Assembly: GCF_014898055.3 (NCBI RefSeq)
Contig: NW_023603184.1
Coordinates: 116,798,615 to 116,862,614, forward strand
Origin: Talpa occidentalis
Lineage: Eukaryota > Chordata > Mammalia > Eulipotyphla > Talpidae
DNA length: 64,000 nucleotides
Direction: 5' to 3'
The position numbers and the translations under genes are program-made. The notes beneath the pieces were generated by a model. The model was not told where the DNA came from, searched no databases, and saw only the letters and a program-made list of their open reading frames with translations. Positions 22,078 to 33,940 of this stretch are shown piece by piece (positions within the stretch are counted from its first letter, which is position 1; every line of letters begins with the position of its first letter).

Positions 22078-22679
22078 ACAAAGAGCAAAAGAACAGCATG
22101 ATCCAACTTGGGTTTTACAGGGTCACCCTGGCAGTATTGTGAGAATGGGCCAGAGAATGACTTGAGTTGGAGAGGTAGGGAGACCAGTGAAGAGGCCCTT
22201 CCAGTAACTCAACAGAGAGGGGATTGTGAATGGGAGACGAGTGATAGCAGTGGAGTTGACAAGAAATAGTGAAATTCTGGGTGCATGGGTGAACAGAAGG
22301 ATACATGAGTATTGTAAAGTATGACCTGAGAAACAAGAAGTATGGAATTGTCATGTATTGAGATGGAAGCACTGAGTGGGGCAGGAGAGGGAGAGCAGAA
22401 GTTAATTTGAACTTACTGAAATGAGATGCCTTTTAGATATCCAAGCAGAGATAAGAAAGAAGCAGAAGAACATGAAAGTATAGAGTTCAGTGGTAAAGTC
22501 TGAGCTGGAACTATATATTGGGCAGGCAGTTGCATATAGATGTAATTCAAATCCAAGAGTCTAGATGAGCTGCACTAAAGAATAAATAATATAGTAGAAA
22601 AAAGGGATAAAAAATCTGGGGAAACAAAGCAAAGGAAAGGGGTCACATCAAAGCAACACAGGAGTTGAACTGAGGAGTT

Positions 22680-23545
22680 AAACTGGAATCATTTGAGTAA
22701 CAAAATAAATGATACAGTATTGGATTATAATCAAAGTATAAAATAAACATACATGAGTTCATACTGATAGAAATAAATGATTAAACCAAGAATCAGTCAG
22801 ATAAATCTTTACAAAAGAATGCCATCTAGGGTATATAGATGCTTCCTCTCCAGGAGTTTGACCTCTCTCTGCTTTGAGGATAGTGTAGTTAGTAACTTAG
22901 TTCCAAGTTATGGACTATAGGAATGGGGAAATAGTCACTTTACAGAGGGGAAACCTGACAAATACTGAGAAATTGTCACAGACTAAAGGAGACTAGGGAC
23001 ATAAGAAAAGTACGTGAATCTGAACTGGATCTTGGAACAGAAAGAGGATATAAATGGAAAAACTGATAAAATCCAAATAAATCTACAGATTAGTTGATAC
23101 GATGTATCAGGGACCTACCTGATGGCCTAGGGCTTAAGTCAGCACTATCACCACTAAGGCCTGAGTTCAATCCCTGGCCAGGGAGCTACCCACATGGTGC
23201 AGCAGACCTCTCCTGTTTCACCCACTGCTCCCCTCAGCAGTGTATTTCAGTAGATCTGCCTGTTCTGCTCCCCTGTCTCTGGTGAATCCTCTCACCACAG
23301 GCACCTCTGGTCTACACTCTAGTTCTATGTAAAAAAAAAAAAAGATACAAACAAACATCAAACAAACAAATACAACATATCAGGGTTGGTTGCTGTTGTT
23401 TTTTTGTTTTTTTTTTTAGCTTTGACAGATATACTATGTTAATGTAATATATTAATGACAGTAAGGGGTATACTGAAACTCTACTTTCTTTTCAACTATA
23501 CTATAAATGTCAAATTATTCCAAAATAAAAAGGTGGTTTAATTAA
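22680..23545 (+). mobile_element. Old L1 3' UTR, plus strand, split by a SINE
   Basis: Diagnostic old-L1 3' UTR phrases in order: 'gggaaacctgacaaatactg', 'gaaattgtcacagactaaag', 'gatcttggaacagaaagagg', 'taaaatccaaataaatct', then after the SINE 'agctttgacagatatactat', 'ggggtatactgaaactctac' and 'aaattattccaaaataaaaa' with a terminal poly(A). Mildly degraded and non-coding. The SINE at about 23112-23370 broke it at the 'gtattgtacc' position of the L1 consensus. Confidence 0.82.
23098..23384 (+). mobile_element. tRNA-derived SINE, older subtype, inside an L1
   Basis: Insert about 23112-23370; probable diverged TSD tacgatgtatcagg / tacaacatatcagg. The head is degraded ('gggacctacctgatggccta'), the body is normal ('agcagacctctcctg'), and the tail is A-rich with acaaacatcaaacaaacaaa repeats. 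Confidence 0.85.
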
Positions 23546-24655
23546 AAAAAAAGCAACTGGGGAAATTCAAGTATCTCATTTAGAAAAGGCCCTTCCTAGA
23601 TCTTCTCTGTTGGGTGGAGCTCTGAAATTATCAAAGATGCTCATTATGGCTGCAAAAATAATTCTGGACCGTGCACTGATATGGAATAGGCAAACAGAAC
23701 CAATATCAGTTGCCTTGGTTACAGACAGACTTGGTGCATACAAAGAGGAAAAAGTCAAGTAGATTCAAGCTTGACCTTGCTATATGTGAACTATTAAAAG
23801 GAAAACACCAGTTCTTCCCAGGGAATAATACAGCATAGCCCAGCTGGACCTCAGAGACTGGGATGGGGAAATGAGACATATAAGACTGGTTAAGGCTACA
23901 CACCACTGTTCACATGGTTTTGCTTATATGTTTTCCTTGATGTGGGCCTATTTTTTCAAAGCCAGGATTTGGGCAATTTAAACATATTTCAGATGATTTC
24001 TTTAATATCTTGAGCATGTGCAACCAAGATTGTTCAGTAGGCTATACTCATTAATTTATCATTTCTTTTATATAAAAATATTTTCATTCATTCATGTAGC
24101 AATATATAATTAAAACCATGAATTAAGAACAGAAAGACTGAACATAGCGTGGAAACCAAGAGAGTTCTGGAACTTATTACTAACAGGGCAGAGTATGTTA
24201 GTAAATTCAATTTTGAGCATCGACCATCTACATGACTGAATTTATTTCTCCTATTCCTTCAAAGTCTTTATTCTCAGATTATTTTTTGCTTTCATTAAAA
24301 ATGTAACTCTCGGGCATGTCACATCCCCAGTAAATTTGCTCAGTTTTATCATTAAGCACATTTTTTTTAACCTTGCTTAGGTATACAGTGTACATATCAT
24401 GTTCTAATCTAAAATTCCTAAGGGCATATATATCTTGGGAAATTGTATTTTCTATTGATAGTCATACTTCATTCTTTTAGAATTACATAAACATACTTCT
24501 ATATAATTCAATTTGAAAAAATTCAGTGACTGTTGATAGTCAGGTGAAAAATGGTGATGTCACCACTGGCTTTAGACTGTCCCCCTTGGCTTAGATTATC
24601 TTTGACATTTCTAGTTGGGTTTTTTTTTCTTTATGTAACACAAACCTTTTTTTTT
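23546..24655. other. Unassigned, gene-free sequence
   Basis: No ORF or repeat family recognised. Confidence 0.5.
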
Positions 24656-24659
24656 TTTT

Positions 24660-24895
24660 GTCTTTCTGTCCCATCGCCTTTGAAGGCAGTGGACAAACAA
24701 AACCTTCAAAGGTAGCATTTAGCTGGCATCTTTCATGCCCTGGGCACAAAATGATAGCTAATTTCCATGCCCTTCGCATTTCAGTCTATATGAAGCCTCA
24801 TTGTTGTGGAGATATGAAGCATGTGAGGGAGAAACACCGCATTGATGCATCCGCATCTATCAATTCAACAGAGTAGGTCAAAGTATGACCTTTGT
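24660..24895. promoter_or_regulatory. Candidate cis-regulatory cluster of palindromic sites
   Basis: Three inverted repeats of transcription-factor-site type lie in 215 bp. First, cctttgaagg (24677-24686) with its perfect reverse complement ccttcaaagg (24703-24712), both containing the TCF/LEF-like ttcaaag. Second, attgat...atcaat arms at 24841-24864 around gcatccgcatct (homeodomain/PBX-like). Third, aggtca-aagta-tgacct (24875-24891), two nuclear-receptor half-sites as an inverted repeat with a 5-bp spacer. No repeat family covers the block. Binding and activity are inference; only the sequence symmetry is seen. Confidence 0.3.
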
Positions 24896-26612
24896 GACTT
24901 TGTGTCTGAGTTCTAGTAAGAGATTTTATTTTCAAAATGATACATATTGCTCAAGATATAAATTTCTAGTGACTTTTAAAAGGTCTAAGGGAAAAAAGGT
25001 CAACTAGAGCATAGACATGATTCAGTGGCCAAAGGGCAATTTTGAACCTTTGACTTTCACTTAACAAAGCAAGTTTCTGGATTTTAGGGTCTTGGAGAAT
25101 TTCCACTCCCTCTTTCACTCAGGGGTACCCCTGAATATAGACTGAATTCAGGTACTGAAAAAAGAAATGGACAGAATCATTGTCCTTTCATCATGTTAAG
25201 GAACAATTAGAAACTCTTTTTTTTTTTTTTTGCATGGGGAGTGGAGATGTTGATGTTTCCCAGCCTTTAAGGAACGGGTTTCTCAGTCTTCAAGGATGTC
25301 TGCAGTGGACGACGCCAGTTCCTGGTGTCATGGAATGTGGCTGGTGGCACCAACACCCTCACTCTGGTTACTCACTTGTGTCAAACCAGTGATACTCTCC
25401 CTTTTTAGTTTACATTTAACCAAAGTTGAAGATTATAAAATGATTTGAATAGGCCAAGAAAATTATTAGGAAATACTGCTTTGGACAGACTGTGCTCTCC
25501 AAATTTTATTGAAACATCTGCTCTATATTTAGAGCATTTTACTGGAAAACAAATGTTTCTCTTTTTGAAGCAATGTTCACATCATTGTTTGTATTTGGGG
25601 AGTATAGAACCACCCCTCCTCCCTCCATGTTGCCTTCAAGTGTTATTGCCACAGGGCACTCACCACCAAAGGTCCAGTGACCCATGGCGTTAGACTATTT
25701 TATCCCTCCCACCTTACTCTCAACTCCATACCTCTCCCCACCTGGATTCGTCAGTTCTATAATCACAAATTTTGAATAGTCTAGGCTAGATAGTAAATAG
25801 TAAGTTTTCCTTTATGATTTAAGATAATTACAAGATAACATGGAGTTAGAACTTGAAATATAACTGCAAAGGTATGTTTTTGATATTACCCCTTTTCCTA
25901 AACTTTTCAGAATTTTGACATTCCAGTTTGGTGATCCTATCTTTCTGACACATTTCTCTGTCACCATCAATGTAAAAGTGGCATGCACCTATGTTTCAAA
26001 TTAATGTAGATTTGAATTAACTAAAATTGTGTAAAGTCTATTATTCAGGGAAACTTTAGGGATTACAGAATCAGGGGAGCAATTAGCAACCAATTTTGAG
26101 CACTCATTACACTTCATCTTCCAGTGCCAAATCCTTGGTATTAAGTGAATAATTTTCATAAGGCAAGAATCAGTACTCCTCAAATTCATCATAGACATGA
26201 TCAAGCATAATTGCCATGACTGACATAAATATTTGAAAGAAGGCAACAAACTTCTCTCTCAACACTATCACCCCATCCTGTATTTGAAATTCAATTTGTA
26301 GATAAGGAGAATGAAAAAGATGAGAAATGGCATTCATTCTAATCTGCCATCAAGGTTATTACTGGTCAAATTCCCTTGGGTTTTTTTTTTTTTTTTTGCT
26401 TTATAATATACTCTATCTTTTCTAAAACCTAGTATTATCTTAACAATCCAACCTTATGTTCTAAAATAAAAGTGTTTATCAAGGAGGCACATTTCTCTTT
26501 GGAAAACTACTTGAAAGAAAAAAATTAGAAAAGAAGAAAAAAAGATGAAATAATTTGATTAGCAGTTTACACAGTGTGTGTCTGAGTCTTAATCTTTTTT
26601 TCCCCCTGCATT
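24896..26612. other. Unassigned, gene-free sequence
   Basis: Short ORFs (70-82 codons at 25180, 25445 and 26001) show no family features. A T17 run begins near 26381. Confidence 0.5.
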
Positions 26613-26916
26613 TGGAGTAACTGATTTCTTGTCTTTTTTTTTAAGATTTATTTATGCATACAAGAACTGGGATGTAGACCAAAGGTGTGAAGGGGTGAAA
26701 AGATTCACCAGAGACAGAGTAAGGAGCAGAACAGGTGGATCCACTGCAATACACTGCTGAGGGGAGCAGTGGGCGAGACAGGAGAGGTCTGCTGTGGCAT
26801 GTAGGTCAGTTCGATCCCAGGGATCGAACTCTTGCTGCGGTAGCTGCCTATAGTTTGATAGTGCTGAGACTTAACCCCTTGTACCACCGGGGAGGCCCTG
26901 GAGTAACTAACTTCTT
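26613..26916 (-). mobile_element. tRNA-derived SINE, older subtype
   Basis: Insert about 26631-26898. The flanks tggagtaactgatttctt (26613-26630) and tggagtaactaacttctt (26899-26916) form an 18-bp TSD with two changes. The B-box area has a small duplication ('gatcccagggatcgaactc' around 26813-26831). The 118-codon ORF crossing it (26735-27091) is not a gene. Confidence 0.93.
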
Positions 26917-27572
26917 TGCTGTTCATCCTTTTGGAGAAAATTACAATGGTTTAAAAGTCCTCCCAGTCCTTAAATATGACCTCCTTGCTATAAAGTCTAT
27001 TTTCTGGCACAGCAGGGTGGTTGGGGAGATCAGGGATTTTGATAGGGCAGCCACAGGAAGTTGGGATTTCTACACTCTTACAGCTCCATAGAGAATGTTC
27101 TTCTCTCAAAAACCACATACCTAATGGAATAGAATTTCTCCAATGGCAACTCTGTATGGCAAAACCCTCCTTCTTCAGTTCTGTTAAAAGCATATTAAGA
27201 AATTGGATATGGAGCAAATGGATCACCATTGGGCCTTACAGAGTCATATTGTAACATGGACTAACAGGCCCACCCAAGTGTTACTTCTTTTGGGGAATAC
27301 TCTTTTGACATCTTATTTTCCACTGATTAGGACCACATTCTGTGAATTTGCTTGTTAATGCATACAGTTTTATATAATAGAGATGCAAAGGACTCCTTCT
27401 AGTGGAAAATATAACCCTTAACTTTATGGTTTTATTATTGATTTATATTAAGTTTTGTAACTAACTTAGCAATCTTGTTTCAACATCTTCAGTTTCTCTA
27501 ACTAACCACTCAGTTCTCTAAATCCTATTTGAACTAGTTTTATGATTTTTGTTGTTTCCTTCATGAATGAGT
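26917..27572. other. Unassigned, gene-free sequence
   Basis: ORFs on opposite strands overlap at 26951-27254; neither has recognisable features. Confidence 0.45.
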
Positions 27573-27887
27573 TATGTGACTTTTATTTATTTATTTATTT
27601 ATTTTAAAGATTTGTTTATTTATTTATACCAGCACTGGGTATAGTCAGAAGCGCGGGAGGGTGAGAGAATTCACCAGAGCCAGAGCGGGGAGCAGAGCAG
27701 GCAGAAGGACCAAAGTACACTGCTGAGGGGAGCAGCGGGCGGCAGGAGAGGTCTACGCGCCATGTGGGACCCTCCTCAGGTGGCCGGGGAGCAGCCGGGG
27801 ATCGAACCGGTGCTGCAGAGGCTGCGGTCAGCTTCACAACCCAGCGCTCAACCGCTGCGCCACCGGGGAGGCCCTATGTGAATTTTA
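27573..27887 (-). mobile_element. tRNA-derived SINE, young subtype
   Basis: Insert about 27586-27874, TSD tatgtgactttta / tatgtgaatttta. The tail is a pure ttta-repeat block (27581-27603) plus aaagatttg. The head, reading in reverse 'ctcaaccgctgcgccaccgg', is nearly intact and CpG-rich. Confidence 0.94.
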
Positions 27888-28820
27888 ACACTCTTATAGT
27901 TGTAAGAATCATAATTATAATATTTAAAAATTTTTACTTTGGCTGTAATATTTAACTTTTTTGCAGTTAAAATTAAAAATTTTTAAATTTTTTTCATTAT
28001 TGCTTTTGCTACTTTCTTACTGCCACCACCTGGAGCAGTAAAGTGTTGCCCAAAGCAGAGAAAGTTCGAACTCCAAACACTGAGCTCCTAGTTGTTTAGA
28101 TTCCCATCATTTTCTTCTTCATCTGTGTCTTGCCTCCTTCTTTATCGGGTGTGTTATAATGATTGAGTCCAATTACAATACATTACCGAGATTTGAGGCT
28201 TAAACATTTGTTCTTTTGACTATTTTCAAGCAGCTTAGCATGCAGTGATTTGCAGTTTTGCTGAGGAATGCTTTTTGGTTGCAAGCTTTGTAATACTGAT
28301 GTGCTGGAATGACTCACAGAACTAGGGAAGGGTCCAGCACAGCCTCTGAATTTCAACTTGGCTATGTTGTTCTATGCTCATTAGCATGCACACATCGCTC
28401 CTAAAGTGATAAAAACTTAGTTTCTTGTGTGAAACGGGCTATAAAAGAAAATCATCTGCTAGTGTTGGTAATGGTAGTAAAAGAGAAAGTAAAGGGATAT
28501 AGAAAAGCCATAATTCTGAGACACAAAGTTAAAGTTTGGAGGTGCAAATGCACCATTAATTCACAGTTGATTTTACAAAGAAACTAGAAAAATGTTTCTG
28601 TCTTAATAATCAACTGTTTAATTAAAATAATATATTTATTATTCAGTTGTCAAAATTTGACAAATAAGAATTGATATTTCTAGAATTTTAAAGGGATTGT
28701 TTTTGTCTAGTAGAACAATCTATGGAAAGATCACTGAACTTGCATTCATAGTGTCTGAGCTAAACTTTTATCTCTTCCACTAATTAGTTATAGAAACTGT
28801 ACCTAAAGTCTCCAGGACAT
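27888..28820. other. Unassigned, gene-free sequence
   Basis: Not covered by a repeat that I recognise. The stretch 28020-28450 is less AT-rich and contains 'attgagtccaattacaatac' (28163-28182). It could be conserved non-coding DNA, but that cannot be judged from one genome. Confidence 0.4.
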
Positions 28821-29090
28821 TGTTTATTGACTTATTGATATGTTACATGAAGTTCTAGGTTTGGGATAAGACAGTGAATATTACAAAGATCCCTACACTC
28901 AAAGAGCTTTTGCTTTAGTATTTTAAGGGGATGGGCTAAGCAAAAGGGGAAGGTAACAAATAAATAATAGAGAAATTAATTACAAATGCCTAAAATTATC
29001 AAACATCTTAGAAAATGGTAAATCCCATAGAAAATGGAAGAAATGGAGCAGGGTAAGTGGGTATTGGCAGGCAGCATGCATGTGTATATT

Positions 29091-29122
29091 TGTGTGTGTG
29101 TATGTGTGCGTGTGTGTATGTG
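29091..29122. repeat. (TG)n tract, imperfect
   Basis: TG repeats with TATG and TGCG interruptions. Ordinary simple sequence. Confidence 0.85.
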
Positions 29123-30183
29123 CCTTGATGCATTTGTGCTATTAAAATAATAAGTAAGTTGGTCTTTATGATATGATGGCATTTGAGCAAAGACAAAAAA
29201 TAAAGGGCTTAACCAAATTGGAAATAACATCTACACAGAAGAAACAGCTGAAGTATAAATGCCAAGAGAGCAGTTTGGTCCATATTCTAGAAGGAGGGAC
29301 TGGTATGGCTGGAGTGGAGACATCAGGGAGAGAGTAGTTGGAGAGGGAAGTGAGACAGTGTTGTCACACCTGTGAGGTCTGCTAAGACACTGCCCTTTAC
29401 TTTGTGCCAAAGGGGAGATAATCAGGGCTTATGATCAGTAGAGTTTATAACAGTGTTTTAAAAGGGTCATTCTAGCTGCCAAACTGAGAATCTCATAGCA
29501 GGGTGAGGGTGGAAGTAGGGGAACTGTGAAGAGTTATTACAGTAGCCAGGTGAGAGCTGATGGCTAAGGTCATGAAAAGTATTCACATTCTAAATATATT
29601 TTCAAGTAAGACCAGAAGATTAGTGGTTGAATTGGATGGGAACTGTGAAAAAAAGAAAAACATCAAAGAGGACACCAGCGTTTTTCATCTGCTGAATGGG
29701 AAGGTGGAGTTGCTAATAGCTGAGATGGTAGAGAAGGCCAAGGGATGCACAGACTTTTGCACAGTTCAGATTTTGGCATTTGTGTGTAAGATATCCATTT
29801 TATATTCAAGGATACACTGACCTGGAGCTTGTGAGAGTGTCTGAGTTGGAAATGTTCCTTGGAGGTCAAAGTACATGGGTGGTATTTGAAGTCCTAATGC
29901 TGCTGTAAGTAATCCCAACAGAATCACTACAGAGAAGAGAACTGAAGTGAGCCCTGGGCATGGAAATTTAAAGGGTTGGAGAAAAGCAGAAGAACCAACA
30001 AAGGAGACTGAGAAGAAGCAGTCAGTGAGATGGGAGACACTCAAGAGGCGGTGTTGTCCTCGAACCTAGATAAAGAAGTATATCAAGGAGTAGAGCGTGA
30101 TCGACTATGCTAAATGATGCTGGTAGAGCAAGCTCAGGGAGGACTGAGGTGCTGGGTTGGCAACACTGTAACGGTGAACAGGA

Positions 30184-30432
30184 GGGCCTCCCTGGTGGTG
30201 CAGTGGGTTGAGCGCCACGCTGTGAAGCTGTCCGCGGCCTCTGCAGCGCGGGTTCAATCCCAGCCAGCCAGGGAGATACCCACATGCTGCCTCGTCTGCT
30301 ACTCCACTCAGCAGTGTTTTAGGTCCCTCTGCCTGTTTTGCTTCCCGCTTTGTCTCTGGTGAATCCTCTTACCTCCAGTGCTTCTGGCCTGTACCCCAGT
30401 TCTTGTATAAATAAATAAATCTTTAAAAAAAA
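30184..30432 (+). mobile_element. tRNA-derived SINE, intermediate subtype
   Basis: The head 'gggcctccctggtggtgcag' is followed by gggttgagcgcc (young-subtype feature), but the body has 'ccagccagccagggagatac', close to the older subtype. It ends ataaataaataaatctttaaa. No convincing TSD: the left flank is cggtgaacagga and the right flank is gttgagtggttt. Confidence 0.92.
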
Positions 30433-30814
30433 GTTGAGTGGTTTCAGGGAAGTAGAGAGGCAAAAAATCTGACTAAGCTGGTTTTAATGGAGAATGACAG
30501 GTAAGGAAGTATAGACAGCAGCTACAGATACCTTTCTGGAGGAGTTTTCCAGAGATGTAATTGTTTTATTAAAAAAAAAAAAGTCTTTTAAAGATGGGAG
30601 TGGCATCAGTATGTCATTTGTATTTGAATGGGAGTGATCCTGTAGAGAATGTTGGAATTATGTCTTTGAGTTGGCTGTGTGGTATGAGATTTAGCGACTA
30701 AATGGAGGAGTGGTCTTTGGTTTAGAATCATGGATAATAACAGGCATGGAGGCAGAGCATGTGGAAATAGAACTGGTAGGTGTGTCAACATGGTGGTGGA
30801 AATATGTATAAGTT

Positions 30815-31155
30815 CTCTTTTGCTTACTTTATTTTTATTTTTTTTTTTTTAAAGATTTATTTTATTTTGTTTTATTTATTTATTTATTTATACAAGCACT
30901 GGTTTCAGTCAGAAGTGCGGGAGGGTGAGAGAATTCACCAGAGCCAGAGCCGGGAGCAGAGCAGGCAGAAGGACCGAAGTACACTGCTGAGGGGAGCAGC
31001 GGGCGGCAGGAGAGGTCTGCGCGCCATGTGGGACCCTCCTCTGGTGGCCGGGGAGCAGCCTGGGATCGAACTGATGCTGCAGAGGCCGCGGGCAGCTTCG
31101 CAACCCAGCGCTCAACCGCTGTGCCACCGGGGAGGCCCCTCTTTTACTTACTTTA
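30815..31155 (-). mobile_element. tRNA-derived SINE, young subtype
   Basis: Insert about 30832-31138; TSD ctcttttgcttacttta / ctcttttacttacttta (30815-30831, 31139-31155) with one change. Its tail carries T12 plus ttta/tttg-rich repeats. The 166-codon ORF at 30780-31280, the longest in the window, reads straight through this SINE and its flanks and is not a gene. Confidence 0.95.
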
Positions 31156-31762
31156 ACATTCTCAGTGTCAGTATTGTGAAGACAGGGAAGAAGTTTGGGT
31201 TATCTGAAAAAAGTGGAAGTGTAAAGTTTGTCCAGGATTGTGGGAAACTGGTCTTGGGAAATCAAATTGTGATATCCTAATAGTATTAAGAGTGTCATTG
31301 AGGATCCATTCATAAGCTTAAAATGAAACTATTCAGCATGATTTTATGTTCTCCAGTCACATTCAGTTATAGGGTGAAGGTTTGGCATAGGTAAGAAATT
31401 TTAACCAACATTTTAGTTTTTCAAGTAAATACAGTAAATTTAAAGAGAGCTAAAAGGGTAAGGGCATATGCAAGGAAACAATTATAAATTGGTCATGGCA
31501 TCTAAACTTGGTAAGTACAGGAATAATAACATTAAGGGGTGATAGACGGGGGAATGGTGGTAGATCAACGAAAGTTGTTAACTGTGGTGGTACAGAGTGG
31601 GTTTGAAAGATGATTGGACATAGTGAGGAAGTGAGCTGGAAAGATTGGAGGTACTAATCATTAACACTCTGTCTCCTTTGTTGGTGCTTAATCTTCTCTC
31701 TGACCCTTTAAAGCTCTAATGCCCCAGGTCTCAGTCCTTGATCTAGTCTTTAAATTAACATT
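31156..31762. other. Unassigned, possibly more of the ancient repeat
   Basis: Purine-rich sequence in the style of the repeat at 28821-30800, without decisive phrases. Confidence 0.35.
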
Positions 31763-32069
31763 AAGAAACATTGCATTGGGCCTCCCCGCTGGCGCAGCAG
31801 TTGAGCGTTGGGCTGCAAAGCTGCCCGCAGCCTCTGCAGTGCCGGTTTGATCCTCAGCTGCTCCCCAGCCACGGGGGGAGGGTCCCACATGGCGCGCAGA
31901 CCTCTCCTGCCATGACTGCTGCTCCCCTCAGCAGTGTACCTCATCAGTCTGCCTGTCCAGCTCCCCGCTCTGGCTCTGGTGAATTCTCTCACCCTCCCGC
32001 GCTTCTGACTGTACCCAGTGCTTGTAGAAATAAATAAATAAATCTTTTAAAAAAAAAAAGCATTGCATT
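31763..32069 (+). mobile_element. tRNA-derived SINE, young subtype
   Basis: Insert 31778-32059; short TSD with acattgcatt on the left (ending 31777) and gcattgcatt on the right. The head 'ggcctccccgctggcgcagc' has single substitutions at the A-box. It ends ataaataaataaatctttt plus poly(A). Confidence 0.94.
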
Positions 32070-32629
32070 TATTGATAAAGCCAGTGTCTAAGGCAATGAT
32101 GATGGGATTAGAGGCCATAGTAGGACTGTTGGTATGATCCATAAAGAAATGCAAGGAATTGTGCCAGGGTATGGGCATAATAACTACTAGTGTGTCTGTA
32201 GATCCGAGAATTAAGATAGCAGAAGCACTGAAGAGTACAACTATTAGCTAGGAGCCTGAATCTCAAGGGATTAGGGTGATGGCAGAGTGTGTGATAACTG
32301 TTTATATGAGATTTAGGCTGGCATTTTGGGGAAGCGGGAAGAAGTATCTGAAAACAATGAGAAGCAAGAATGTCACCTACTTCTCTCAGCTTCACAGATC
32401 CAAGGGCTCCCACAGGAAAGGCAGTCTCCAACTGGGAAGTTGACAAGGTTTCCTCAAGGGAAAGTCTGGTTTGGATGAGATCAAAAGGGAGGGTTCAGAG
32501 GACAGTTTGTGAAAATAGGGAATGCTGCAGCCAGCCACCAGATTACATCCAAAGATCCTCATTTTATTGCAATTAAGCCTTGTTTTACTCCCCTCCTTTA
32601 ATGAGTCAGCCTGACCCAGAAGACCAAGA
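32070..32629. other. Unassigned, gene-free sequence
   Basis: ORFs of 112 (32108-32446, minus) and 95 codons (32392-32679, minus) are open by chance: no start context, domain or splice support. Confidence 0.45.
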
Positions 32630-33075
32630 ATGCTGCAGAAGTGATGATAGATGATATAGAGTTTCTGTGACAAGGTCATAACTGACGCTGTGGCTTCTGC
32701 TATGCTCTTTTAGATCCCTGGATCTTGAATCCAGCCACTGCACCATAAAGATATGCAAACAGCCCCATAGAGAGGTCTTTGTCAGAATAAGAGAGGTCAT
32801 TTCCTGACAGGTAGTACCAACTTGCGAGCATATGCATGTACTATGTTGAAAGCATCCTTCCTTCTCAGTCAAACCTTCAGATGACAGCACCCGCCGCTAA
32901 CATCATACTGCCAAACTCATGAGACTGCAAAATCAAACTGTTCAGAAAACTCATTACCTAATTTCCAATCTGCAAAAGCCAAGCTATATAATAAGCCATT
33001 GCTTTTTCTTTCGAGCCACTAATTGTTGGCATTATGTACTATGCAGCAAATCCATGATAATTAAATCCAAGCGTG
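32630..33075 (+). mobile_element. MaLR-like LTR (MLT1 type), plus strand
   Basis: Forward-strand counterpart of the 13690-14045 element: 'gatccctggatcttgaatcc', 'caaaccttcagatgacagca', 'cgctaacatcatactgccaa' with 'ctcatgagactgcaaaatc', and near the end 'gagccactaattgttggc' followed by 'atgtactatgcagcaa'. Decayed, with no ORF. The family name is tentative. Confidence 0.6.
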
Positions 33076-33399
33076 GGGGGAGGGTGGTTTTCAAATAATA
33101 GTCATGAATTTCAGAAGGTACAGTGGATGGATTTCAGGACTGGTGGAACAGAAGATGACAGAATAGGGTATGTAGGGTATGTAGCTTGAAGAGGATTAGA
33201 ACGTGGGAGAAAAGAGAATGTTATCAAGGCAGATAATGGTGGTAAGACCATTTGTTTGGTAGTGAATAAGGGTGATTTCTGGGGATCTGCCTTCACCTTT
33301 GAGGATGTAGGTGGAAGGACTAGGGAAGGGTGGTCTTAGTTCTAGGGCCAGTTCACTCTTGAGCTCTGGTCTTACATATATGCTCTGTGGATCCTTGAT
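33076..33399. other. Unassigned, gene-free sequence
   Basis: A short imperfect direct repeat, gggtatgta, occurs twice at about 33166-33183. Nothing else. Confidence 0.45.
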
Positions 33400-33840
33400 T
33401 GTATTTACAGTTTCTCATTTAAACTTTCAATTTTCATATTACTATCCTCAATTCAAAGATGAGAATACTGGGCCTCCCTGGTGGTGCAAGGGGTTAAGCA
33501 TCGCACTGTGGAGCAATCCACAGCCTCTGCAGCACGAGTTTGATCCCTGGCCTGCCAGGGAGCAACCCACATGGCACAGCAGACCTCTTCTGTCTTGCCC
33601 ACTGCTCCCCTCAGCAGAGTGTTTCAGTCAGTCTGCCTGTTCTGTTCCCCACTCTGTCTCTGGTGAATCCTCTCACCCCCGACATCGCTGGCCTGTACCC
33701 CAGCTCTTGTATGCACAAATAAATAAATCTTAAAAAAAAAAGATGAGAATACTGAGAACTAAGGAGGATAAACAACTGGTCTGATTTCACACCGTAAAAC
33801 ACAGAATTTGACTCTGGATCCATTAAGATCATGCCCTCAC
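33400..33840 (-). mobile_element. MIR remnant, minus strand, split by a SINE
   Basis: Left part 'tattactatcctcaattcaa' with agatgagaatact; right part 'gagaactaaggaggataaac', 'aactggtctgatttcacacc' and 'cagaatttgactctggatcc'. Together they follow the reverse-complement MIR order. The SINE at 33471-33738 inserted at the 'gatgagaatact' point and duplicated it. Confidence 0.72.
33455..33754 (+). mobile_element. tRNA-derived SINE, older subtype, inside a MIR
   Basis: Insert 33471-33738 with a perfect 16-bp TSD, aaagatgagaatactg (33455-33470, 33739-33754). The head is 'ggcctccctggtggtgcaag', then ggggttaagcatcgc. The 140- and 60-codon ORFs here are SINE-derived artefacts. Confidence 0.96.
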
Positions 33841-33940
33841 TTTACATTTTGCTGTAGAAAAAAAAAATTGAAAACCAAAGTACTTCATTTTCTACTAGTG
33901 GGATGGACGTTAGATAGCTATGTGACATGGGTCTGTGGAG

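Larger units (their letters stand above)
20520..22600 (+). mobile_element. Ancient long interspersed repeat, interrupted (family unassigned)
   Basis: Recurring phrases of a known ancient non-coding repeat appear in order: 'gaggatacagtattgaaccc', 'ggggcttacattctgaaggg', 'gcattctgggcagaaaaata' with 'gtaaatgcaaatatcctaag', then after an unrelated stretch and a SINE 'gggtcaccctggcag', 'gggagaccagtgaag' and 'ttccagtaactcaacag'. Similar blocks lie at 28840-30800 and 61600-62560. It carries no ORF. The 21000-21700 part may be foreign to it. Confidence 0.5.
28821..30800 (+). mobile_element. Ancient long interspersed repeat (same type as at 20520-22600)
   Basis: Phrases in order: 'ggataagacagtgaatatta', 'ctcaaagagcttttgcttt', 'tttgagcaaagacaaaaaat', 'aaaagggtcattctagctgc', 'gttattacagtagccaggtg', 'gagctgatggctaaggtcat', 'gagttgctaatagctgagat'. 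These parallel the elements at 20520 and 61600. A SINE (30184-30432) and a TG-rich tract (29091-29122) sit inside it. No ORF is meaningful. Confidence 0.5.

Noticed and set aside
26735..27091. 118-codon ORF
   Set aside because: The first half is antisense SINE; the rest has no features.
30780..31280. Longest ORF of the window (166 codons, plus)
   Set aside because: It runs through a SINE in antisense and its unique flanks; the SINE body is GC-rich and open in several frames in other copies too.
33311..33733. 140-codon plus-strand ORF
   Set aside because: The second half is SINE body translated in frame; the first half is unremarkable.
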